Source: an uncultured Clostridium sp.
GTDB lineage: Bacteria; Bacillota; Clostridia; Lachnospirales; Lachnospiraceae
Reading direction: 5' to 3'
Length of the DNA stretch: 5,102 bases
Assembly: GCA_900541315.1 (NCBI GenBank)
Contig: UQJF01000166.1
Span: forward strand, 1-5,102
Shown here: positions 1 through 5,055 of the stretch, piece after piece
Layout of the letters: every line of letters begins with the position of its first letter
Position numbering within the stretch: the stretch's first letter is position 1
Position numbers and translations under genes: made by a program
Notes under the pieces: generated by a model
What the model was told of the DNA's origin: nothing
The model's input: the letters and a program-made list of their open reading frames with translations, nothing else
Database searches by the model: none

Positions 1-47
1 GAGATGTAGCTCCGTCTCGTGGGCTCGGAGATGTGTATAAGAGACAG
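1..47 (+). other. Residual Nextera/Tn5 sequencing adapter (left end)
   Basis: This is not genomic DNA. Positions 29-47 are the 19-nt Tn5 mosaic end AGATGTGTATAAGAGACAG. Positions 14-28 (GTCTCGTGGGCTCGG) are the Nextera read-2 arm. Positions 6-13 read as the reverse complement of an 8-nt i7 index (GGAGCTAC), and 1-5 (GAGAT) begin the P7 tail. The block is the exact reverse complement of 5056-5102. The assembler evidently extended through adapter at both contig ends. Genomic sequence begins at 48. Confidence 0.98.
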
Positions 48-85
48 ATACTATAGGTATTACGATGTATAAAAAAAGTACTCAT

Positions 86-92
86 GGAGGTG
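86..92 (+). promoter_or_regulatory. Ribosome binding site deciding the start of the small acidic protein
   Basis: GGAGGTG sits 6 nt before the ATG at 99 and includes part of the upstream ATG at 84. This makes 99 the better start. Confidence 0.75.
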
Positions 93-98
93 GGGTAT

Positions 99-293
99 AT
101 GAGTTGGTATACAAAAGAAGAGATTGAAAAGCTGTTAGAAGACGAAGAACTGAGAAAACGCATCGCCCGGTTCGTTACCATGTCAGGTGAGGAATTTTTT
201 GATGAAGTATACACCCATCTTTCCCCTGAAGAGCTGGAAGAATACCTAGAGGAAAATCCCAGTGAAAGAAAATATATGAAGCTGTATGAATAA
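99..293 (+). CDS. Small acidic protein of unknown function (64 aa)
   Basis: I do not recognise this family. The start at 99 is chosen over the in-frame ATG at 84 because a strong Shine-Dalgarno, GGAGGTG (86-92), lies 6 nt upstream of 99 and overlaps the ATG at 84. An in-frame TAG at 54-56 shows the N-terminus is complete despite the nearby contig end. The protein starts MSWYTKEEIEKLL and is very acidic: about 19 Asp/Glu against 9 Lys/Arg. It looks almost wholly helical, with charged segments at residues 5-25, 30-40 and 42-53 and a short charged tail. There is no signal peptide, membrane segment or cysteine. A soluble cytosolic protein is likely. No promoter is resolvable in the 50 genomic bases upstream. 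It faces the convergent SDR-gntR unit across a hairpin, so a functional link is not indicated. Confidence 0.7.
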   Translation: MSWYTKEEIEKLLEDEELRKRIARFVTMSGEEFFDEVYTHLSPEELEEYLEENPSERKYMKLYE

Positions 294-346
294 ATCTTCC
301 CCCAAGATCAACTATAAAAAGTTTTCTGGAATATTATAGTATGATA

Positions 347-378
347 AAGGACGGTCTGTCAGATGACAAACCGTCCTT
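347..378. terminator. Strong hairpin, probable bidirectional terminator
   Basis: A 9-bp arm AAGGACGGT (347-355) pairs perfectly with ACCGTCCTT (370-378). Inside it, TGTC (357-360) pairs with GACA (365-368) around an AGAT loop, with one mismatch (356/369). It lies between the convergent small acidic gene and gntR, where a shared terminator is expected. The flanks are only moderately T-rich in either direction, so termination may be imperfect. The right arm includes the last codons of gntR, and the gntR stop lies within the hairpin. Confidence 0.65.
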
Positions 379-1066
379 CTTCTGGTTCTTCTTTAAAATA
401 ATCTTTGTACTCCACCTCTATTGCATGACGCATACGCTTCATACTGTAATAAAGATGATCCTTTAATGCCTTTTCCAGACCCTTTTCATCTTTTTCACAG
501 AGCAGCCTGAACAATTCCTCATGTTCCTCTGTAATACGACTAAAATCCGTCTCTGTTGTAAAATCCAGCATGCGGAATCTGGTATAATGCAGCTGCTGTG
601 CCTGGAGCATTTCCCACAATGTCTGTCTTTTCACAGCCCCAAACCAGATGGAATGAAGCTGTGCATCCATACGGTAAAAATGCTCAGGTTCAAAGCCCGG
701 TGTCTGGATCAGTGCTTTCTGCATGGCAATGGCATGACGTATTTCCTCCATGACCATAGGATTCTGTACATTCAGAAAATCCCTCAGCACCATGGTCTCC
801 ACTGCTACACGCATATAGATCATCTGCTTGATATTGTCCAGACTTAGCAGTGTCACATAAGTTCCCCTGTAGGGAACTGTCTCCACAAATCCCTGCTCCT
901 GGAGCAGACGCAGGGCATCACGCACCGGGGTCCTTGAAACCCCGAAGCGCTCACAGATCTCATTTTCACTGACCATGCGCCCCGGTTCCAATTTCAGATC
1001 TAAAATTTCTCTTTTTAATGTCTCAAATACCTGCTCGCCGCGGTTTTTGAAATTTGTCCCACTCAT
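359..1066 (-). CDS. GntR-family transcriptional regulator, FadR subfamily with FCD domain
   Basis: A DNA-binding regulator of 235 aa, the usual FadR-subfamily length. Residues 10-75 form the GntR winged helix: the recognition region VSRTPVRDALRLLQEQGFV (43-61) and the wing ending in YRGTYV. Residues about 80-215 are the all-helical FCD effector and dimerisation domain. D134, H138, H182 and H204 match the Asp plus three His pattern that binds a metal in many FCD proteins, so the effector is probably a carboxylated sugar acid. It follows the SDR gene by 36 nt on the same strand and is probably cotranscribed with it. A weak AGGA motif about 10 nt upstream supports the start. By family knowledge (UxuR, ExuR, FadR) and context it probably represses the SDR-gntR unit through the GTATAC palindromes at 2019-2050, and perhaps uxuA. 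The effector is not determinable here; mannonate, fructuronate or KDG are candidates. An UxuR-like role is inference, so no symbol is assigned. Confidence 0.93.
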   Translation of the reverse strand: MSGTNFKNRGEQVFETLKREILDLKLEPGRMVSENEICERFGVSRTPVRDALRLLQEQGFVETVPYRGTYVTLLSLDNIKQMIYMRVAVETMVLRDFLNVQNPMVMEEIRHAIAMQKALIQTPGFEPEHFYRMDAQLHSIWFGAVKRQTLWEMLQAQQLHYTRFRMLDFTTETDFSRITEEHEELFRLLCEKDEKGLEKALKDHLYYSMKRMRHAIEVEYKDYFKEEPEEGRFVI

Positions 1067-1102
1067 TCAGTTAATTTCCTGTCTTTCTTAAAGTGCATCC
1101 TG

Positions 1103-1909
1103 TTATTTAGGCTGCTTGCCAATGTAAGCCAGAATACCACCATCTACATACAGTACCAGACCATTAACAAAGTTGGAAGCATCGGAAGCAAGGAATACTG
1201 CCGGACCACCCAGATCCTCTGCATCGCCCCAGCGTCCTGCAGGAGTCTTGCTTACGATAAACTGGTCAAATGGATGTCTGGAACCGTCTGGCTGGATCTC
1301 ACGAAGAGGTGCAGTCTGAGGGGTTGCAATATAACCAGGTCCGATACCATTACACTGGATGTTGTATTCGCCGTATTCAGATGCAATATTCTTGGTCAGC
1401 ATCTTTAAGCCGCCCTTTGCAGCTGCATAAGCAGATACAGTTTCACGTCCCAGCTCACTCATCATAGAACAGATGTTAATGATCTTTCCGTGACCCTTCT
1501 TGATCATGCCCGGGATAACAGCCTTAGATACGATAAATGGTGCATTTAAGTCTACATCAATAACCTGTCTGAACTCAGCTGCGCTCATCTCGCACATCGG
1601 AATACGTTTAATGATACCTGCATTGTTTACCAGGATATCGATCACACCTACTTCTTTTTCAATCTGTGCTACTAATGCATTTACAGCCTCTTCATCAGTA
1701 ACATCGCATACATAGCCATGAGCCTTGATGCCCTCTGCCTCATATGCAGCCAGGCCCTTATCTACCAGCTCCTGTTTGATATCATTAAATACGATCGTTG
1801 CGCCAGCACCTGCCATTGCCTTTGCGATCGCAAAGCCGATCCCATAAGATGCGCCTGTGATCAGTGCTACTTTACCTTCCAGTGAAAAGTTGTTTAAATA
1901 GTCTGCCAT
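1103..1909 (-). CDS. SDR-family oxidoreductase, gluconate 5-dehydrogenase type
   Basis: A classical short-chain dehydrogenase/reductase, 268 aa and full length, cytosolic. It shows the cofactor motif TGASYGIG (18-25), NNAG (95-98), and the catalytic set N122, S148, Y161 and K165 (YAAAK), then the PGYIATP segment (191-197) and a C-terminal VDGG. The stretch INICSMMSELGRETVSAYAA closely resembles gluconate 5-dehydrogenases (E. coli IdnO and, from memory, even more the Streptococcus suis enzyme). These reduce a C5 keto group on a sugar acid with NAD(P)H. Some streptococcal relatives were reassigned as DhuD, which makes 2-keto-3-deoxygluconate during glycosaminoglycan breakdown. With uxuA nearby, reduction of D-fructuronate (5-keto-mannonate) to D-mannonate is another plausible role. 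Substrate is therefore open although the fold is certain. The start has a strong AGGAGG (1919-1924, minus strand) 9 nt upstream. It is the first gene of a unit with gntR. Confidence 0.93.
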   Translation of the reverse strand: MADYLNNFSLEGKVALITGASYGIGFAIAKAMAGAGATIVFNDIKQELVDKGLAAYEAEGIKAHGYVCDVTDEEAVNALVAQIEKEVGVIDILVNNAGIIKRIPMCEMSAAEFRQVIDVDLNAPFIVSKAVIPGMIKKGHGKIINICSMMSELGRETVSAYAAAKGGLKMLTKNIASEYGEYNIQCNGIGPGYIATPQTAPLREIQPDGSRHPFDQFIVSKTPAGRWGDAEDLGGPAVFLASDASNFVNGLVLYVDGGILAYIGKQPK

Positions 1910-2018
1910 TTTCCAATTCCTCCTGCTCTCGTTTTATGTACTCCCAAAATTCAAGAATACAAATTCCAGAATACATTTTGTTTTAACTTTTGTTTGTATT
2001 TGGATTTATTTCGATACT

Positions 2019-2050
2019 TTGTATACAAGTCTGTATATCTGTATACAGAC
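2019..2050. promoter_or_regulatory. Probable GntR operator cluster (GTATAC palindromes)
   Basis: Three overlapping symmetric elements are visible. TTGTATACAA (2019-2028) and CTGTATACAG (2039-2048) are perfect 10-bp palindromes whose centres are exactly 20 bp apart, about two helical turns. Between and over them lies an inverted repeat, GTCTGTATA (2029-2037) with TATACAGAC (2042-2050), spaced by 4 nt. GTATAC is the core of the E. coli UxuR/ExuR sites, members of the same FCD-GntR family. The cluster is 110-140 bp upstream of the SDR start, so it suits autoregulation of the SDR-gntR unit. Binding by the local GntR protein is inference. Confidence 0.7.
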
Positions 2051-2055
2051 TAGCA

Positions 2056-2061
2056 AATATA
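2056..2061 (-). promoter_or_regulatory. Possible -10 element for the SDR-gntR unit
   Basis: Reading leftward, TATATT lies just upstream of the operator cluster, which would then cover the transcription start and early transcribed region. No good -35 is visible at 16-18 bp, so this is only a candidate. TTGTTT (2070-2075) with TAGTCT (2047-2052) is a weaker alternative pair with a 17-bp spacer. Confidence 0.25.
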
Positions 2062-2129
2062 TCTCTGGAAAACAATGGGAATAGTTTACAAAAAAATCCT
2101 ATGTTTTCTATGCACTTTTACGAATTACA

Positions 2130-2158
2130 TTGCATTTAAACCTTCTTTTCGTTATACT
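2130..2158 (+). promoter_or_regulatory. Promoter for the phosphofructokinase gene
   Basis: TTGCAT (2130-2135), a 17-bp spacer, then TATACT (2153-2158) resemble a sigma-70/SigA promoter: 5 of 6 matches in the -10 and a TTG in the -35. Transcription would start near 2165 and give a leader of about 50 nt. It lies 80 bp from the GTATAC cluster, so it is probably independent of the GntR regulator. Confidence 0.6.
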
Positions 2159-2202
2159 GAAAGAGTTGAACTACAACAAACTATGATCTCTTTACAAATG
2201 AG

Positions 2203-2208
2203 AGGAGG
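2203..2208 (+). promoter_or_regulatory. Ribosome binding site supporting a TTG start
   Basis: A perfect AGGAGG lies 8 nt before the TTG at 2217. This, and the need to include the N-terminal GQSGGP loop, fixes TTG as the start codon; the first internal Met is at residue 41. Confidence 0.88.
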
Positions 2209-2216
2209 ATTTTTCT

Positions 2217-3437
2217 TTGAGTAAAAATATTCTTGTAGGCCAGTCCGGAGGACCTACCGCAGTGATCAACGCCAGCCTTTACGGCATCATCAAAGAAGCT
2301 GCTGCACATTGTGACAAGGCCGGACATGTTTACGGCATGATCAATGGTATCGAAGGTTTTCTTTCCGGACATGTAATGGACCTTTCTGCTGAATTATCAG
2401 ACGAAGATTTAGAGCTTTTACGTCTTACACCGGCTGCCTATCTTGGTTCCTGCCGTTATAAACTTCCGGAAAATCTGGATGCTTCCGTATACACCCTTCT
2501 TTTTGAAAAATTTGAACAGTTAAATATCGGTGCTGTTTTCTATATCGGCGGAAATGATTCCATGGATACTGCTAACAAGCTTTCCCGCTGGGCAGCCAAT
2601 AACCATAAAGACATTTCCTTTATTGGTGTCCCTAAGACCATTGACAATGACCTTCCCGTTACTGATCACACTCCAGGATATGGCAGCGCAGCCCGCTATG
2701 TTGCTTCCACCGTCCGTGAGATCGTTCTAGATGCCTCTGTTTACCAGCAGCCGGCCGTTACCATTGTAGAGCTTATGGGCCGTCACGCAGGCTGGGTCAC
2801 TGCAGCCAGCAGTCTTGCACGCAAGTTCACCGGAGACAATCCTCTCCTTATTTATATGCCAGAGGCTCCTTTTGAAATGGAAAGCTTCTTTACTGATCTG
2901 GAAAATGCTTTAAGCAAGAGTACTGCAGTTGTAGTATGTGTATCAGAAGGTATCCGCGATGCTTCCGGAAAGTTCATCTGCGAATACTCCACTGAAGCCC
3001 AGTTAGACACCTTCGGCCATAAGATGCTTACCGGCTGCGGAAAGCTTCTGGAAAGCTATGTGCGCAACCGCTTTGGAGTAAAGGTACGCTCTGTAGAGTT
3101 AAATGTAAACCAGCGCTGCAGCAGCCTGCTTGCTTCTCTTACAGATATCAATGAGGCTGATATGGCTGGACGCACCGCTGTAAAATGTGCCTTAGAAGGC
3201 GTTACCGGAAAAATGATCACCTTTAACCGCACAGACAATAATGAATACAGTCTGGAATATGGTCTGGTAGATGTGTGCGATGTATGTAATAAGGAAAAGC
3301 CATTCCCAGCTGAATGGATCACCGGCAATAACAACGACATTTCCCCTGAATTTGCAAAATACGCACTGCCTCTGATCAAGGGCGTGCCAGAACATGTATT
3401 TGAAGACGGTGTACCGAAATATCTGTACAGAAAATAA
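2217..3437 (+). CDS. pfp: 6-phosphofructokinase, probably PPi-dependent (diphosphate-fructose-6-phosphate 1-phosphotransferase)
   Basis: Phosphorylates fructose 6-phosphate to fructose 1,6-bisphosphate in cytosolic glycolysis. PPi-using forms are reversible. The protein is 406 aa, longer than the roughly 320-aa ATP-PFK of E. coli and normal for the PPi-type clade. Visible motifs: N-terminal phosphate-donor loop VGQSGGPTAVIN (7-18), YIGGNDSMDT (109-118), PKTIDNDL (139-146) with catalytic Asp at 143, MGRHAGW (187-193), and the fructose-6-phosphate region NVNQR (296-300). Two positions that distinguish donors point to PPi: Asp rather than Gly in the GGxD loop (D114), and Lys rather than Gly before TIDND (K140). 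Asn at 113, where GGD is usual, is noteworthy. The start is TTG with AGGAGG 8 nt upstream. It is monocistronic, with its own promoter and terminator, between the SDR-gntR unit and the convergent uxuA. PFK family is certain; donor use is inferred. Confidence 0.93.
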   Translation: MSKNILVGQSGGPTAVINASLYGIIKEAAAHCDKAGHVYGMINGIEGFLSGHVMDLSAELSDEDLELLRLTPAAYLGSCRYKLPENLDASVYTLLFEKFEQLNIGAVFYIGGNDSMDTANKLSRWAANNHKDISFIGVPKTIDNDLPVTDHTPGYGSAARYVASTVREIVLDASVYQQPAVTIVELMGRHAGWVTAASSLARKFTGDNPLLIYMPEAPFEMESFFTDLENALSKSTAVVVCVSEGIRDASGKFICEYSTEAQLDTFGHKMLTGCGKLLESYVRNRFGVKVRSVELNVNQRCSSLLASLTDINEADMAGRTAVKCALEGVTGKMITFNRTDNNEYSLEYGLVDVCDVCNKEKPFPAEWITGNNNDISPEFAKYALPLIKGVPEHVFEDGVPKYLYRK

Positions 3438-3453
3438 AATAACCGTAAATTTT

Positions 3454-3478
3454 CCCCGCTCGGTGAGCGGGGATTTTT
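3454..3478 (+). terminator. Rho-independent terminator of the phosphofructokinase gene
   Basis: CCCCGCTC (3454-3461) pairs perfectly with GAGCGGGG (3465-3472) around a GGT loop, followed by ATTTTT (3473-3478). It starts 16 nt after the pfk stop codon. Confidence 0.95.
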
Positions 3479-3529
3479 GATGTAAACTGTAGCCTCAGAC
3501 TTACAGGCGGAGATTTAGCGCTTTTATAT

Positions 3530-3580
3530 AAAAAATACCACAGCCCCGGCATTATATTGCCGGAAACTGCGGTATTTTTT
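3530..3580. terminator. Large bidirectional terminator between pfk and uxuA
   Basis: AAAAAATACC (3530-3539) pairs perfectly with GGTATTTTTT (3571-3580). Inside are CAG/CTG (3541-3543/3567-3569) and CCGGCA/TGCCGG (3546-3551/3558-3563) around a TTATAT loop. A T6 run follows the stem in either direction. It ends the leftward uxuA transcript about 155 nt past its stop and backs up the pfk terminator at 3454. Confidence 0.88.
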
Positions 3581-3606
3581 ATTGCTATATTTTCGATGCC
3601 ATTTTA

Positions 3607-3730
3607 TTTCCTGCCAACAGGCAGGAAACAGATTTCTTTTATACTTACGTTTCCGTCCCGTCAGAGGGACTTAGACACACGATCCCATGCTTACGCACTC
3701 TGCTGTCTGCTTTCCCGGACTATCCCCAGG
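3607..3730 (-). other. GC-rich, hairpin-rich 3' region of uxuA (possible structured RNA)
   Basis: No convincing gene lies between the uxuA stop and the terminator at 3530-3580, but the stretch is unusually structured. Hairpins read on either strand are TTTCCTGCC/GGCAGGAAA (3607-3615/3620-3628, AACA loop), GTCCC/GGGAC (3655-3659/3666-3670), and CCCGG/CCAGG (3714-3718/3726-3730, one wobble on the minus strand). A small GUAA-capped stem also forms near 3685-3700 on the minus strand. Positions 3651-3730 are about 57% G+C, far above the other intergenic DNA here. It could be a structured 3' UTR, a 3'-derived small RNA or a decayed element. I do not recognise a named RNA family. Confidence 0.35.
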
Positions 3731-3734
3731 TTAA

Positions 3735-4784
3735 TTACTTGCTCATCTTCTCAACAGCTTCAAATAAACCGTTCAGATAAGTTGCACCCAGTGCTCTGTC
3801 GTACAGACCATATCCTGCACGTCCTGTTTCGCCCCAGATCATACGTCCGTGATCAGGTCTTACATAGCCGTCAAATCCATTGTCTACCAGTGCTTTAACG
3901 ATTCCGAACATATCAAGGGAACCACAGCTGGAAAGGTGTGCTCTCTCCTCGAAACCATTATCCAGAACAGCTACGTTTCTTAAATGTGCAAAATGGATAC
4001 GTCCCATTGCTGCATACTTAGCTGCCATCTTTACTACATCGTTCTTTCCAGAGCATCCTAAAGAACCGGTGCAAAGTGTGATACCATTATGCTTGTCATC
4101 AACCAGCTTTAAGAAACGGTCCAGGTTCTCTTCGCAGGTAATGATTCTTGGAAGTCCGAAAATGCTCCAGCATGGATCATCCTCATGGATCGCCATATTT
4201 ACATCACACTCAGCAGCTACCGGGATCACTCTCTCCAGGAAATACTGTAAGTTGTTCCATAAATCATCTTCGCTTAAGTTGTTGTACTCAGCAACTACTG
4301 CCTTTAAGCCTTCTCTTGTGTAGCTGGAGTCCCAGCCTGGAAGAGTTAAGTCACTGTCACTGTTTAAAGGATTTACAGCATCTACCTGCTCCTGATAGTA
4401 AACCAGGGAAGTAGATCCGTCAGCCAGCACATGGTCTAACTGGGTTCTTGTCCAGTCAAATACAGGCATGAAGTTGTAGCAGATACATTTAATGCCTGCT
4501 TCAGCAACACGGCGGATGTTCTCACAGTAATTTTCAATGTATTTATCTCTGGTTGGCTTGCCTAACTTAATATCCTCATGAACCGGGATACTTTCAATTA
4601 CATCAAAACCAAGACCAGCGTCCTCAACCTGCTTCTTTAACTTCGCAATGCTTTCGCGGCTCCATACCTCACCAACAGGAACATCGTAAACTGCAGTTAC
4701 GATAGACTGCATACCTGGGATCTGGCGGATATTCTCCAGAGTCACCTTGTCATCTTCTCCGTACCATCTGAATGATAATTTCAT
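3735..4784 (-). CDS. uxuA: Mannonate dehydratase
   Basis: Dehydrates D-mannonate to 2-keto-3-deoxy-D-gluconate, the step of hexuronate catabolism before KdgK and KdgA; a cytosolic metal enzyme. The 349-aa protein is typical of the shorter Gram-positive UxuA (E. coli UxuA is near 394 aa). It has a xylose-isomerase-like TIM barrel. Family blocks in order: FRWYG (5-9), IRQIPG (19-24), [11 protein letters not shown] (65-75), [13 protein letters not shown] (102-114), HEDDP (200-204), CTGSLG (238-243), IHFAHLRNV (263-271), [11 protein letters not shown] (309-319) and [17 protein letters not shown] (324-340). C238, H267, D311 and H312 match the metal-binding and catalytic set known for UxuA. Both termini look complete. 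AAAGGAGG (4793-4800, minus strand) lies 8 nt before the ATG. It appears monocistronic within the window and ends at the hairpin at 3530-3580. Its neighbours suggest shared control by the GntR regulator, which remains inference. Confidence 0.97.
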   Translation of the reverse strand: MKLSFRWYGEDDKVTLENIRQIPGMQSIVTAVYDVPVGEVWSRESIAKLKKQVEDAGLGFDVIESIPVHEDIKLGKPTRDKYIENYCENIRRVAEAGIKCICYNFMPVFDWTRTQLDHVLADGSTSLVYYQEQVDAVNPLNSDSDLTLPGWDSSYTREGLKAVVAEYNNLSEDDLWNNLQYFLERVIPVAAECDVNMAIHEDDPCWSIFGLPRIITCEENLDRFLKLVDDKHNGITLCTGSLGCSGKNDVVKMAAKYAAMGRIHFAHLRNVAVLDNGFEERAHLSSCGSLDMFGIVKALVDNGFDGYVRPDHGRMIWGETGRAGYGLYDRALGATYLNGLFEAVEKMSK

Positions 4785-4932
4785 TGAAACTTCCTCCTTT
4801 AAACATTATATATTTAAACTTTAACATCATTATATACTTAAAACTTTTTCTGCGACATTACAAAACATATAATCTAAATCGATTGCAAAGATAATACCCT
4901 TATATCTCACACATGTACCATCTATACTATGA

Positions 4933-4941
4933 ATTATACCA
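4933..4941 (-). promoter_or_regulatory. Candidate extended -10 promoter for uxuA
   Basis: Reading leftward, TGG followed by consensus TATAAT is an extended -10. No good -35 is seen 16-18 bp upstream, which extended -10 promoters tolerate. Transcription would begin near 4926, leaving a leader of about 140 nt that is AT-rich. Other TATAAT strings lie nearer the gene in this leader, so the choice is tentative. Confidence 0.4.
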
Positions 4942-4981
4942 GAACTTTCGTTTTCGTCCATAGTCATAATTGTTGTGCATA

Positions 4982-5009
4982 TTGCAAAAATTGTTGTTTA
5001 TGTTATACT
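4982..5009 (+). promoter_or_regulatory. Rightward promoter for a divergent gene beyond the contig end
   Basis: TTGCAA (4982-4987), a 16-bp spacer and TATACT (5004-5009) form a good SigA-type promoter pointing away from uxuA. A perfect TATAAT (5012-5017) follows and could serve as an alternative -10. Only about 40 genomic bases remain after it, with no ATG. A possible AGGA at 5046-5049 hints that the start codon lies just past the end. Confidence 0.45.
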
Positions 5010-5016
5010 AGTATAA
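5003..5016. promoter_or_regulatory. Perfect 14-bp palindrome, possible regulator site
   Basis: TTATACTAGTATAA equals its own reverse complement. It covers the -10 of the rightward promoter at 4982-5009 and lies upstream of uxuA. It shares TATAC/GTATA half-sites with the operator cluster at 2019-2050 but with a different spacing. The position suits repression of the divergent gene. Which protein binds is unknown; the GntR regulator in this window is the obvious candidate. Confidence 0.45.
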
Positions 5017-5055
5017 TCCACGATAATTACCGATCCATTACACGCAGGATAAATT

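Noticed and set aside
84..98. ATG at 84 as start of the small acidic protein
   Set aside because: This ATG overlaps the Shine-Dalgarno for the ATG at 99 and has no ribosome binding site of its own.
521..847. Rightward 108-aa open frame within gntR
   Set aside because: It is antisense to a well-supported regulator, rich in Cys/His from reverse-complement codons, and lacks a ribosome binding site.
2161..2216. Riboswitch in the phosphofructokinase leader
   Set aside because: The leader is only about 50 nt, AT-rich, and shows no stable paired elements or terminator/antiterminator pair.
3056..3395. Leftward open frames of 107 and 67 aa within the phosphofructokinase
   Set aside because: Both are antisense to conserved PFK coding sequence, overlap each other and show no protein-family signal.
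3640..3680. Hammerhead-like ribozyme core on the minus strand (CUGA...GGAAAC)
   Set aside because: The required CUGANGA is not met (CUGACGG is seen) and no stem II separates the two core parts.
3557..3898. Rightward 113-aa open frame
   Set aside because: It begins inside the terminator hairpin, has no ribosome binding site and overlaps the 3' end of uxuA antisense. It is low complexity with no recognisable domain.
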